Assembly: GCA_039602395.1 (NCBI GenBank)
Contig: JBCNJP010000003.1
Location: 67,987,917 to 68,051,916, forward strand
Length of the DNA: 64,000 nt
From: Deinandra increscens subsp. villosa
Taxonomy: Eukaryota > Streptophyta > Magnoliopsida > Asterales > Asteraceae
Direction of reading: 5' to 3'
Part shown: positions 19,111 through 30,489 of the stretch, in pieces
Position numbering within the stretch: position 1 is the first letter of the stretch
Layout: the number at the start of each line of letters is the position of its first letter
Notes under the pieces: model-generated
Told to the model about the DNA's origin: nothing
Seen by the model: the letters and a program-made list of their open reading frames with translations, nothing else
Database searches by the model: none
Translations under genes and position numbers: made by a program

Positions 19111-19517
19111 TGAAAAACCCTATTTACGCACCCATCAATCCGACCCCTTCATTAAACTTTTTGATTACAGCCTTATCTACACCTCTTTTATTAATTGTAA
19201 CATCCCTCACTACTTCGAAATTCTAAAACCCCACCTCCACCCAAGACAACCAATCAAGCTACGGCTTTACACCCAGCCTACTTGGTCAACAAGATCAGGA
19301 CACTCAAAAGATCCAAAGTCACATATTCATCTTGGACCAGCTCTTTATACTCCATGCCATGACATACAAATTCGTGCACCACATTAAAGACTTAAAACCC
19401 TGGAAACCACAGACGCAAGTTACACTCAATGAAAAGAGATGGATGCTTTGGTGCTAAAAATGATTCAATTGCACTTTATCCGTTGACCTACTCATCCTAC
19501 TCGCCAATAACACCACT
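19111..19517. other. Copia leader debris, no gene
   Basis: C/A-rich sequence after the primer site without an open gag frame. It probably belongs to the truncated copia copy, with no further structure recognised. Confidence 0.4.
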
Positions 19518-19835
19518 TGATGTAAGTCAATTCGACATGGCTAGTCTTCCAAATTACCCTTTGATGGGTTAGGATCCGAAAAACAAAGATCGATAAATGA
19601 AACTAGAACTTTTGAATCAATTTTCTCTTCTCTATTAATCCAAAGAAAATTACAACATAGAAAAAAATGCATCATGCTTAATAATGCAAGAACCACCAAC
19701 ACTATTGTGTTCATGGACCACTTCATGGAAAACATGGGAACAAACCAACTTGCATGCAACGTGGAGTAAACTAATTAAACAAAATATGTTGATAGTTGGC
19801 ATTCACTATAACCAATTGGTTCGGATCGTATAACA
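19518..19835 (-). repeat. Dispersed repeat, candidate minus-strand LTR
   Basis: About 318 bp, aligned by eye to 32462-32774 and 43882-44194 at roughly 80%. Read on the minus strand it starts TGTTATACGATCC and ends CTTACATCA, so it has TG...CA ends, and the other copies do too. No TSD found. A solo copia LTR is the best guess. Confidence 0.45.
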
Positions 19836-20201
19836 CCCCCACCCTTAAAAATGTCCTTATCCTCAAGGAAGGAAGTGTTTCCTCAAGGTGTTCGCCACTC
19901 GAGGCAGACAACGACATTACGGGTGATCTCAACGGGTCACTACGGTGGGCGCCACTCACGTTGCCCTGTAGCAAATCCATTTCTCTCTTGTGGAAACAAT
20001 TCAGAACAAGTAAACATGTTACTGCCAAAATAATGTGCAGCCTGTTTCGTGGGATAAACTGATTGTGAGGGCGGTAAAGGAAACACCCATTTACTACTAA
20101 CATATGGTTAGCTATGTAGCAACCTGTTGTCCTCTAACAGAACAAAAAAACTCTTCATTTTAAATGTCCCTAGGGCTACTACTCGTAGTGGGCATTATCA
20201 C
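19836..20201. other. No gene recognised
   Basis: Sequence up to the Tat element. It starts with a C-rich CACCCCCACCC and has short chance ORFs on both strands. The element's first LTR begins after ATTATCAC. Confidence 0.4.
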
Positions 20202-20772
20202 TGTTGGTACCGGATTTCAGGATATGCTGAGCAGCTCGAAAGCACTCCACTGTAAGGATCCTGAAATATCTTTATTTACTAACGGTTGTTTTTTCTTTTT
20301 TATTTGTTATTCGCAGATTAGCTCGAGTATAAATCACATGTCCTAAAGACTCGGTCAAGCTAACAGAAACGTGGACCAAATGGACCTCAACTGCTATGTG
20401 GGAGACGTGGACTTAGTTGCTACTTTTTAGGATAGGTTGTTAAAATGTAATCTTTATTTAAAACGAGCTCTAGGCTTGCACACACACACCTTTTTTATAA
20501 TCAGAACTCTCTGCAACACTTAGAATACGAGCTCATTTCATTTGTACTAAAAACTTTCATCATATAAAAGTTTTAGGAGGCAGGTACTTTGAACCGGCCC
20601 CCGAGGTTTTTTGCTAGGCTCCTTGAGGATACTCAAGGATTCCTAGATTTTCCCTCGTTACATCCTCGTGTCAACATCCAAACTTGCATTTTTCTTGCTA
20701 ACTTCATCAAACACTCTACCTCACTTACAAAGTTTGATCAACTAATTGCTTAGGCAGTTTTTGACCAAAACA
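20202..20772 (+). repeat. Tat LTR 1
   Basis: Starts TGTTGGTACCGG and ends CCAAAACA. It contains the 40-bp segment around ACTTTCATCATATAAAAG (20558-20580) that is missing from LTR 2 but present in LTR 3. About 1% substitution against the other two LTRs by eye. Confidence 0.9.
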
Positions 20773-20775
20773 ATT

Positions 20776-20793
20776 TGGCGCCCACCGTGGGGC
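20776..20793 (+). other. Tat primer-binding site
   Basis: TGGCGCCCACCGTGGGGC, three bases after the LTR. The same 18 bases follow LTR 2 (30493) and LTR 3 (41907). A gypsy-type primer site; tRNA identity not assigned. Confidence 0.8.
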
Positions 20794-20852
20794 AAACGGT
20801 GTTTGAATTCGATTAAGAGCCTTGATCTTCTTCCCATAACCAATTCTTGAAA

Positions 20853-22990
20853 ATGTCAAGCCAACCAAAGATTACTTCGAAATCTGTTTCATCCACTAAA
20901 CCAACTGTCAACACTGGTCTTCCCCCAATGCCGAAAAAAGTGACCGGCGCCGACGCTAAAAGAGTGGAATAACCCACTTTTACTGGATCTCAAGGTACGT
21001 CCACTGACTCTGCTATTTCTAATAACGATCTGTATGTTTTGATCAGGCACATGAAGACTCATGTGGATGAGCAAGACAAAACCAACGAGAAAATGATGAA
21101 GGAGATCATGGAATTGAAGAAATCAAAGAAACAAGTAGAGGAGACCAGTCCTTTGATGCCAAAATCATTCGGTTTTGACTCCCCGGAAATATCGGAGCAG
21201 CCGAAACAGAAAGCGAACTCCTCTACTGCCCCAAAATCAGGTATTGCAATGGCTACTACTGCAGGATTCTCAGGCTCTCAGCGCCAGAAGACTTCCAGGG
21301 TGATAGATCTGGAGTACTCTGGATTCTACTCCGAGCAGCCCCTAGAATCTTACTACAAAGGATATGGAAGTCAGCAGCCGCCGAGATGCTCGGACCAACC
21401 ACCAGTCGGGTTTTCAAGCCAGCAAGTGCCGAGAGTCCCGATACAACAACCTATATCTCAACCACAACGGTTCATGACGTCAAACCTTCATGAGCCTTGG
21501 AGTCAACAGTCAGTGGCGCCTACTTCTCAAGTGCTACAAGGATCCTCAGCTCAACGATTCCAAGAATATCCGAGCCGCTTCCAAGCTGCTCACGGTCCCC
21601 AAGAATCCTTATTTTCTAACCCTACTATCTCTGCAGGCATATTCACAGGTTCATCTCAGGAGATGCATGAGGGAGACTTCATCCCTATGCAAGTGGGGAC
21701 CCGAACTGAGCCGACTATCCTTAGAGATGCTGAATATGGACCCCGAATCCATCTTCAAAATTCCAGGGCTGGTAATGACTTTGATAATTTTATATGCTAA
21801 CTTTAACCAAGGAACTGTGCAGGATGCAAGTATCAACCCAACTATTGCTAGGGAACTTCAGAGATTAAAGGAAATGATCTCAAGTGTCCCCGGTGTTATT
21901 CGTCTAATTCCTGAAGTGCCAGCAGGCAGCCACAGAGTTTCTAGGTTTGCGTGGCCCATTTGTGACGTGGAGATACCAAAAAGATTTCAAACCCCCAACA
22001 TGAAACTATACGATGGGACCACAGACCATGAGGAGCACGTGGCACAATACAAGGAACGGATGGAAATCAACCCCATTGCTATGAACATCAAAGAAGCTTG
22101 CTTATGCAAAGGATTCGGTTCAACACTAACAGGACCAGCCTTGGAATGGCTGCTTAGTATCCCTCCTAATACCATTACTTCTTTTCCTCATTTAGCTAAC
22201 CTGTTTAATAATCAGTTTTCTTGCAGCAGGAGCTTTGAGAAGCTCACGGGTGACTTGTACATAATAGTTCAGAAGCCCAACGAATCCCTTAGGGATTACG
22301 TGGCCAGATTTGGTCGAGAAACTTTGGACATCCCCAACCTCGATATGGCAGCTGCTATAGAAGCTTTCAAAATGGGGATTAGAGGGGATTCCCGCTTTTA
22401 TGATGACTTGGTTATGACCCCTTGCAGGAACCTAGATGAAGTTAGAACGAGGGCACTAAGGTTCATCAGATTGGAAGATGATATGAAGATCCAGAAAAGA
22501 GGTGATGAGTCACTGGGCAGAAGGACAGATTCTTCCGGAAAGCAACAATGAACCACACCCTATTACAAGAATGATAATCCCAGGGTCAATGAAGTTGAAG
22601 AAGAAGACGACGAAGAAAACTTCCCAAAGGTATCTGATTACTGTTTTTCGGTTGACATAAGTGGTTTGTTATGTGCCTTGCAGGATCTAGGTGATAAATC
22701 CAGGTGGCCGAGAAAATCAGAGAAACAAGGATCATGGAAAGACAAGTCTAAGTGGTGTGCTTACCACGAAGACTTTGGGCACTTGACAGATGACTGCATA
22801 GCCCTTCGAAAAGAAATCAGTTACTTGCTCAGCAAGGGGCATCTCAAAGAATTGTTTAGCAGAAAGAAGAGTAAAACTCAAGAAACTGCTGAGCTGCCCA
22901 AAAGAGCACAGTCGCCACCGGCAGATGCTAAGGTGATCAACTTCATCTCGGGAGAATCTGACATATGTGGAACCTCCTTCTCATCAGCAA
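20853..22990 (+). pseudogene. gag: Tat gag, broken
   Basis: Starts at ATG 20853 (MSSQPKITSK). TAA at 20970 replaces the TAC codon seen in the two truncated copies (30570, 41984). After this it reads Pro/Ser/Gln-rich sequence, shifts frame between about 21740 and 21760, then gives the capsid region (FAWPICDVEIP, DGTTDHEEH, ALEWLLSIPP, RFGRETLDIPNLD). TGA at 22549-22551 interrupts it. The nucleocapsid-like CX2HX3GHX4C motif (WCAYHEDFGHLTDDC) lies near 22758-22800. It would form the particle shell if intact. Confidence 0.85.
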
Positions 22991-23556
22991 AGAGACATGC
23001 CAAGGAGGCCAAGATGGATCAAGGCAGTCGGCCAAAGAAGAACGCGATATTGACTGAAGACAAAGTCATCTCTTTTGACGAAACTGATACGCTGGATATC
23101 CAGGATCCTCATCACGACAGTCTGGTAATTACATTATGTATTGCTAACCATTATGTTCGCAGGATCCTAATAGACAATGGCAGTTCGGTCAACATCATTC
23201 AATTGAACGTGCTTAAAAAGATGAGCATTCCAGAAGAAGAGATAATTCCAAGATCCTCGGTGTTAGTAGGATTCAGCGGAGAAACCAAGCATACGGTTGG
23301 AGACATCAGACATCCTGTTTACATCGAAGGAGTCAACTCCATGCAGAAATTCTGCGTAATTGACTCCCTTCCTTGTTGCAATGTAATCTTGGGAAGGCCA
23401 TGGATCCATGACATGAAAGCAGTTCCATCTACCTATCATCAATGTGTGAAGCTTCCCACGCCTTGGGGAGTTGTAAGAATACTAAGTGATCAACAAGAAG
23501 CCAAGGACTGCTACACTTCTGGTATGAAGAACACCATCAAGTCCAAGCCGACATAG
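22991..23556 (+). pseudogene. Tat aspartic protease region
   Basis: In frame with the end of gag. The active-site motif IDNGSSVNI is at about 23169-23195 (DNGS in place of DTGS, usual in this clade), with the C-terminal flap CCNVILGRPWIHDMKA near 23374-23420. It ends at TAG 23554-23556; the same frame continues into RT, so this TAG is a nonsense change in a longer polyprotein. Confidence 0.8.
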
Positions 23557-23586
23557 CAATTAAAGAAACCGGCACGAAGAATTCAG

Positions 23587-24480
23587 ATGACAAAGGAACT
23601 GGAAATCAAAGAAGTTCAACTTAATCCTGAAGATTCCGAAATCAAAGTGCTGGTAGGAACCAATATCCCTGAGGATACTGAGGAGCAGCTCATGAACCTT
23701 TTGAAATCCAGAATCACAACGTTTGCATGGAAACATGAAGACATGACAGGTATATTTAAAGATATTATTACTCATAAACTTGGTATAGATGAATCTTTCA
23801 GGCCAATACATCAGAAAAGAAGGAAGTTCGCTCCTGAGAGAAACATCATAATCCAAGAAGAAGTTAACAGGCTGCTCAAGTAAAAAATGATTAGAGAAGT
23901 TAAGTATCCACGATGGCTGGCTAATGTGGTGGTAGTCCAGAAGAAAAACGGTAAGTGGAGGGTATGTGTAGACTACACAGACCTAAACAAGGCCTGTCCG
24001 AAAGATCCATTCCCTCTACCACACATCGATTCTATGGTAGACGCAACTGCTGGACATGAGATGCTAACTTTTATGGACGCATCTTCGGGCTTTCAACAAA
24101 TTCAAATGGAACCATCAAATCAGGAAGATACGGCCTTCATGACACCCACAGGTATTTATTGTTATATTGCAATGCCTTTTGGTTTACGAAATGCAGGTGC
24201 CACATACCAAAGGCTGGTGAACATGATGTTTAAAGACAAACTGGGGGACACCATGGAGGTGTACATAGATGATATGGTTGTAAAGTCAAAGAAAGCAAAG
24301 GACCACCCTAGAGATCTTGAAGCTGCTTTTGATATCTTAGACCAGTTCAACATGAAATTGAATCCTTCCAAGTGCCACTTCGGAGTAAAAGCCGGCAAGT
24401 TCTTGGGCTTCATGGTTACTGAAAGAGGAATATAGGCCAGCCCTGAACAGATCCAAGCAATCATAAATTCTGAAATCTCC
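23587..24480 (+). pseudogene. Tat reverse transcriptase
   Basis: Same frame as the protease. TAA at 23881-23883 and TAG at 24433-24435 interrupt it, and a frameshift follows near 24480. RT motifs are clear: VVVQKKNGKWRVCVDY, KDPFPLPHID, MPFGLRNAGATYQR and catalytic YIDD (24262-24273). Copies cDNA from element RNA when intact. Confidence 0.9.
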
Positions 24481-25393
24481 AACAAATGTTAAGGAAGTTC
24501 AAAGGTTAACTGGAAGAGTAGCAGCACTTAACAGATTCATATCAAGATCGTCCGAGAAGAGCAAAGAGTTCTATGACATATTAAAAAAGAATAAAAAGTT
24601 CGAATGGGGTGAGTAGCATGAAGTAGCTCTGAGCTCCCTGAAAGAGTATTTATCATCTGCTCCACTTCTAATGCAACCAGTCAAGGGCAAACCACTATCT
24701 CTCTACCTAGCAGTTTCAGGCAGCTCAGTAAGTGCTGGGCTTGTGAAAGATCATGAAGGACAACAACATCCAGTATACTACGTAAGCAAAACATTATTAG
24801 ATGCTGAAACCAGAAAACCAGAAATGTCAGGAAGAATGGCGAAATGGGCAGTTAAATTAAGTGCCTATGACATCATATATGAGCCAAGAACAACAATCAA
24901 ATCACAAGCCCTTGCTGACTTTGTGGCTGACTTCAGCAGCGACATACTACCAGAAGTTGAACTAGAGGTCAAGCAGCTCGAAGAAACTTCAGGCAGCTAG
25001 ATCTTGTACACAGATGGAGCATCTAACATTAGAGGAATAGGACTGGGTGCGCTACTGAAATCGCCACAGGGGGACATTATCCCTCTATCTATCCATTGTG
25101 AATTTAAGGCTACTAATAATGAAGCCGAATATGAAGCTTTAATTGCAGGATTACAACTCGCTAAAGATATGGGTATCCAACACATTCAAGTTTTTATTGA
25201 CTCCTTGTTATTGACTAACCAATTTAATGGATCTTATACAGTGAAAGGCGAAAGGCTAACCAAATATCTAGACCCTGTAAAACAATTAGCATTATCCTTT
25301 GAAAATTGCAGCATATCACAGGTACCTAGAGAAGAAAACGCAGAAGCTGATGCTTTGGCAAATTTAGCATCATCGGTGTCAAGATTCCAATAA
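24481..25393 (+). pseudogene. Tat RNase H plus second archaeal-type RNase H
   Basis: The first domain (about 24600-24990) reads LLMQPVKGKPLSLYLAVS and VYYVSKTLLDAETR. It then jumps straight to KPEMSGRMAKW: about 50 residues usual between these blocks are missing without a frame change. TAG at 24614 and at 24998-25000 flank it. The second domain (25001-25393) has YTDGAS, NNEAEYEAL, FIDS and EADALANLAS, giving the D-E-D-D set of the archaeal-type RNase H that marks the Tat clade. Confidence 0.85.
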
Positions 25394-26724
25394 CTCATAT
25401 CCTAACCCCAACAATCGAAGAACATGAGGTTAATGACGTCACAACAGATAAAGATCAAGAAGTGATAGACTCTCAGGATCCTTAGGAATCCTGGACATAC
25501 CCTATCAGGAGATTTATTCAAGAAGGAGAAATCCCCAAAAACGAGAACCCCAGGCTTTTCCAAACAAAGGTAATCCCATATTCAATAATAAATGGTATCT
25601 TATACAAGAAATCTCTTGCAGGACCATACTTGAGATGCCTAGAGCAGCCTGAAGCACTCGCAGTACTCCAAGATATTCACGAAGGTGATTGTGGCAATCA
25701 CACTGGGGGCAGAACACTATTTTCCAAAGTATTGAGGACAGGATACTACTGGCCTACTATGAAGAAGGATGCGATGGCTTTCGTTCAGAAATGTGATGCA
25801 TGCCAACGGCACGGCAATATCCTCCATCAGCCTGCCGATCAACTCCATTCAATATCATCTCCATGGCCATTCATGAAATGGGGAATGGACATAGTTGGCA
25901 AGCTGCCTGTAGCACCTGGAGGAAAGGTCTTCATGTTAGCCATGACAGACTATTTCTCTAAGTGGATTGAAGCTGAAGCATTTGTTCAAGTTAGAGAAAA
26001 AGAAGTGATTTCCTTTATTAAAAGGAATATCTTGACAAGATTTGGAATCCCATCAGAAATAGTATGTGACAATGGATCTCAGTTTATTGGAAAAAAACGA
26101 CTGGCTTTTGCGAAGCATGGGGCATCAAGATGGTAACTTAGACTCCCATATATCCACAAGCTAATGGTCAAGCGGAGTCGAGCAACAAGATCATCATCAA
26201 TAATCTTAAGAAGAAGCTAGGAGCCAAAAAGGGGAAATGGGCTGAAGAGCTACCTTTCGTATTATGGGCTGACAGAACAACTTCAAAGAATGCTACTGGT
26301 CGAACACAATTCTCTTTAGTGTTTGGTTCAGAAGCTGTGATTCCCACTGAAATGGTGATGCCGACTGCTAGAACAAGCTGCCGAAATTTTGAAGCAAATA
26401 GCCAGGAGCTCCTTGAAGATCTTGAAACAGTCGATGAAATCAGAGACCTCTCGAAGTTTAGAATGGCAGCATACCAGCAAAGGATGGCCAAATCTTACAA
26501 CAAGAATCTCAGGAGTAGAAGATTTCAAGTAGGAGATCTGGTACTCAGAAAAGCTTTCCAGAACACTACCAACCCAGCAGATGGAAAACTTGCACCTAAA
26601 TGGGAGGGTCCTTACCTAATAGACTCAGAAGCTGGAAAGGGGGGCATATAGGCTGGCTACAATGGAAGGTGAGCTTCTTCCAAGAGCTTGGAATGCAATT
26701 CATTTGAAGTTATATTTTATGTAA
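25394..26724 (+). pseudogene. Tat integrase
   Basis: The HHCC region (HEGDCGNHTGGR ... CDACQRHG) spans about 25678-25812. Catalytic Asp lies in GMDIVG (25886) and CDNGSQF (26065). After a frameshift near 26100-26130, QANGQAESSNK gives the catalytic Glu (about 26177). The C-terminal KWEGPYLI block lies near 26600, with a further frameshift at 26640. It ends at a TAA near 26721. TAG at about 25483 lies upstream. Inserts cDNA into the genome when intact. Confidence 0.85.
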
Positions 26725-27906
26725 GTGCTCTCCGGATCCTTTGAGCATATCCAAAAATCCTTGTGTAAGCTTCAAAAACATCAGGTATGATTTTTATTCT
26801 CGTTTCAATTTCTTATCATTATCTGTATGAAATGGTTACTGACTTAGGCATCGGAGGGGTGTTAGCCAAGCTAACACCCACCCTTCACCAAGCCTTGAGT
26901 TTTTTGTAGGTGTTCTAAGCATCTTGTCATACGTTAGAGGCTGATCACCTCTTCTACGTCAAAAGCATTCTGAATGCAATCAAAGGTTAAGGAGGTTTTC
27001 ACCTTCTCGTTCACCAATGGGAATCGCCAGGAGCGCAAGACCCTCGCTAGGAGCGCACGGTGGTGGCCTATGGTTCAAGGTGGTGCGACCAGTCCATCCA
27101 AGAGTGGCTGATAATTTCATCACTGTTGGCCATAGAGTGCACTTCAAAATGGGTGGCAGACGTGTCATCTCATAAAGGTCCTAAGGTTTTTGGCATTTTC
27201 ATGTCAACTAAGGTTTAGGCACGATCGTGTCTCTCAGGTTTTGGGATTGACCCCAGTTGGCTTAGTCCCAAGTATTTTTGAGCTTGTCCTCAGATCAACG
27301 AAGGTTTTTAATGTTCTCGCATTAACAAAAAGTTTAGGCACATTCGTGTCTCTCAAGTTTTTGGGCTTGACCCCTGTTTGGCTTATTCCTAAATGCTCAT
27401 GACTTATTCTCAGTTTCCTCAAGTCTATCTTAAGGATTTCCGAATATCCTCCAGGATCTTGACTATCTCGACGGTTGGAATATTCTTGAACAGGTGACAT
27501 TGGTACTGCATGTGTTACATATTTTTATTACTAACCAAGTATTGGCCGGCGTCATGGTTTGTTAATTTTGGAAAATTTGATAAGTTTTTGAGCATCCTAC
27601 AGGATCCTCATTCAAATGTTTTTGAAATTTTTCTACAATTTGCACAACACACCATGATAGTCAAAATACTACTAGATTGTCATATATGCAGGAAATTAAA
27701 GAAGTTGACCCCAGGCTTCGTCTTGGAACCCAAGATCCTTCCACCTGAGGCCAACCATATTGTCTAAAGAAGCTTGCACTTCGCCTTGAAACTCAAGGTC
27801 CCTCCATCCAAGCTCCCAAAAGTTAAACTACCACTGTTTAAGTTTCACCACAACCATTGTTTACAGAACCACAAACCAAACAAACTACCTTTAAAAAAAA
27901 GTGGGC
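26725..27906 (+). other. Tat 3' region before the antisense gene
   Basis: Non-coding by eye. It contains two imperfect copies, about 120 bp apart (27207-27330 and 27325-27420), of a unit around TTTAGGCAC.ATCGTGTCTCTCA followed by GGGATTGACCCC-like sequence, and a paired AGGAGCGCA (27031, 27051). Long repeat-bearing 3' regions are usual in Tat elements. Confidence 0.55.
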
Positions 27907-29717
27907 TCAGACCGTTGCATTGTCCTCATCGCCCAACTTATCACCAGCAGCTTCCACCTGCTTCTCCACCTCCTTCTCTTTCTCCTCCTCCTTCTCACCA
28001 TCAGCTTCTTCATTGACCACCCTCAGCTCAGCACCTTCAGAGGCTTCTTTCGATGTCTCTCCCCTCGCAGCAAGCAGCATCTTCAGGCTATCCATCTATT
28101 CTTGGACCGACGAGTTTTCCACCTTCAAGGCTTTGGCTTGAGCAGCTGTGGCCATCTCAATCATGCATTCAAGAACGCTGATGGCAGCAGAGGATTTAGC
28201 ATTCTTGTCGGCCAACTTCAGAGCTTCAGCGGCTTCAGCATCCTTTTCCTTGAACTGCTTCTCATAGTGGCGTGCATTGCTGGCAGCTGTCTTACCCATC
28301 TTCTCGAGGCGGAGCATGGCCTGATCAAGCTTAAGCTCGGAGGCTTCAAGCTTCTGCTCAGCTGCCTCCAGCTTCTGCTCCGTCGCTTCCACTTTGCCTT
28401 CAAGATCGATGACTACATGGCTCAGCTTGTCGATGCCCTGCACCAAATCAAAACGAATCAGAATCAACAAGGGAAGTATTCTATCTATAATTTTAATATA
28501 CTTCTACAATATTGAACTGTACTTACAATGTTCACCAAAGTCTGCAGGGAGAGCAGCTTGTTGGCAGCTGCCACAGGAGGAAGGTCGTCAAAGCTGTCCA
28601 CATTGATGGTGGCATCTGAAACTTTGCGCTTCTTAGCAGAGGAAGCCTTGGACCGGGTGCTGGGAGGACGAGATGTAGGAGCAGAAACCTCAACTGGAGC
28701 CTTGCTGCTGGTTCCCTCGGTTTTTTCTTTCTTAGCAATGAGCAGCTTGAGATCCTGGAAAGAGAAGTTGGAGCCTGAACCTGGAGCTTCATCAGAGTCA
28801 AGAGAAAGGATCAGAAACAGCAAACTGGAGATCAAATCAAAAAAGAGCTGGGTACCCGTATATACCTGCAGACATGGTTCTTGAGGGGCTGAGAGACTGC
28901 TGAGAGATGCTTTTAGCACTTGAGACGTCTTCGGCTTGACAGCTTCTTTCTGCCACTGGGATGCTGTAGAGATCCTTGAGCTTCTTTGAGGATTCACGGG
29001 TTGGCTTAATCAGAGCTTTAAACTTTGGCGCTGTTAAGACAAGAAAGAAAGCATATCAGTTAAGTGAAATTGAGGAGTATATGAAATTACAATATTGCAA
29101 AAACTCTTCCTACCCTTAACAATCCATTGGGTAGGAAGGTTCTCGCAACCGACAAGGCTACTTCTTTTGACAAAGAAGAATTGGCGCCTCCAGTCATGGT
29201 CATTGTGAGAAACCCTGGGGATCATCTGGGCTTCTCCGGTTATGATTTTCAAGACGAATCTGCTGTTGCCATGAGTGGCCAACCGGTACACCTTGCAGAT
29301 CTCAGCAACCCCAATATTCAAATTATGGGTTTGATTCAGGTTATGGAGAGAGAAAAGAATTCGCCACACCATAGGCATGACTTGAGAGTAAGCAAGGTGG
29401 GTAACTGAAAAGAACTCGCTCACTAGGGCCAAAAACGGAAATATCATACTAAGAAGTAAATGGTAGTAAAGAAAACAGACCCACTCGTCGAAAATATGAT
29501 CGGCTTTCAAGGTGGGGTCGTATGAACGGAATTCTGCTCCGGCAGGGAAGCTCGATGATCGCTGCAACATGGCGATCTTTCGATCATCAAAGTTGCAGGT
29601 CTCTGCCTCCGTCGCCGGAAGGAGTCCCTGGTCGGTGAAGTCGTCTGCCACGTTGTCGGAGACAGTGGCCGAAGAGCGAAGCATTTTCTTTCCCATGACC
29701 GGAAAAGACGAAGACAT
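27907..29717 (-). CDS. Antisense spliced ORF in the Tat 3' region
   Basis: Four exons on the minus strand: 29717-29114, 29030-28866, 28786-28527, 28437-28096. The three GT-AG introns are 83, 79 and 89 nt, and removing them leaves one open frame of 456 codons. Exon 1 carries ADHIFDEWVCFLYY, LAYSQVMPMVWRIL and RRQFFFVKR blocks. These recall the family annotated as putative gypsy-type transposon protein (Transposase_28-like), found antisense in Tat elements (from memory). Exon 2 is basic/Ser-rich, exon 3 has a Lys-rich, nuclear-signal-like KKRKVSD, and exon 4 is a long heptad coiled coil (EQKLEAAEQKLEASELK). After TAG (28098-28096) the frame continues 62 codons of acidic sequence to 27907, so the native end may be further on. 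Possible DNA-binding or regulatory role; unproven. Confidence 0.75.
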
Positions 29718-29808
29718 AAGAGAAGAAGGACTGACCTGTGGAAACTCGCGGAAGCTCTAGGGTTTTGCCGAAAAAGGAATTGTGAGAGATAATGAAGAGA
29801 AGATGGGG

Positions 29809-29814
29809 TTTATA
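29809..29814 (-). promoter_or_regulatory. TATA box for the antisense ORF
   Basis: On the minus strand CTTATAAACCCC lies about 92 bp before the ATG at 29717, followed by a CT-rich CATCTTCTCTTCATTATCTCTC leader-like run. The same sequence is kept next to the gap in the second copy (41184-41189). Confidence 0.55.
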
Positions 29815-29945
29815 AGAAAAAATATCGACGGCAATTCCGCCTAGGAAGTTGAGCTAAGCTAATTTCTCTCGGATCATCATTAGTTAAAGATAAGATTTAA
29901 ATTCAAATTTTCGCCAGCTGGCCCGCATGCGCCAACCGTCGAAAA

Positions 29946-29957
29946 TTTGGGGGCAAT
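29946..29957 (+). other. Tat polypurine tract
   Basis: TTTGGGGGCAAT directly before LTR 2, identical before LTR 3 (41321-41332). Confidence 0.55.
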
Positions 29958-30489
29958 TGTTGGTACCGGATTTCAGGATATGCTGAGCAGCTCGAAAGCA
30001 CTCCACTGTAAGGATCCTGAAATATCTTTATTTACTAACGGTTGTTTTTTCCTTTTTACTTGTTATTCGCAGATTAGCTCGAGTATAAATCACATGTCCT
30101 AAAGACTCGAGTCAAGCTAACAGAAACGTGGACCAAATGGACCTCAACGGCTATGTGGGAGACGTGGACTTAGTTGCTACTTTTTAGGATAGGTTGTTGA
30201 AATTTAATCTTTATTTAAAACGAGCTCTAGGCTTGCACACACACACCTTTTTTATAATCAGAACTCTCTGCAACACTTAGAATACGAGCTCATTTCATTT
30301 GTACTTTGAACCGGCCCCCGAGGTTTTTTGCTAGGCTCCTTGAGGATACTCAAGGATTCCTAGATTTTCCCTCGTTACATCCTCGTGTCAACATCCAAAC
30401 TTGCATTTTTCTTGCTAACTTCATCAAACACTCTACCTCACTTACAAAGTTTGATCAACTAATTGCTTAGGCAGTTTTTGACCAAAACA
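29958..30489 (+). repeat. Tat LTR 2 (shared)
   Basis: 3' LTR of the element at 20202 and at the same time 5' LTR of the truncated copy that follows. It lacks the roughly 40-bp segment between two GTACT motifs that the other LTRs have, consistent with slippage or recombination between short direct repeats. Confidence 0.9.

Larger units (their letters stand above)
20202..30489 (+). mobile_element. Ty3/gypsy Tat-clade element, nearly full length, coding decayed
   Basis: LTRs at 20202-20772 (571 bp) and 29958-30489 (532 bp) flank a 9.2-kb interior. Order: PBS, gag, protease, RT, RNase H, second (archaeal-type) RNase H, integrase, a 3' region with an antisense gene, purine-rich tract, LTR. RT before INT marks gypsy; the extra RNase H and the long 3' region with an antisense ORF mark the Tat clade. 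There is no TSD because the right LTR is followed directly by another copy's primer site. At least eight stops or frameshifts lie in gag-pol. Confidence 0.9.

Noticed and set aside
21772..21822. Intron-like GTAATG...TGCTAAC...GTGCAG in Tat gag (51 nt)
   Set aside because: The segment is open in the gag frame and a multiple of three, so coding sequence explains it as well; shorter than normal plant introns.
22630..22683. Intron-like GTATCT...CTTGCAG in Tat gag (54 nt)
   Set aside because: Its translation (VSDYCFSVDISGLL) matches the usual gag sequence before the GDK.RWP block, so it is exon.
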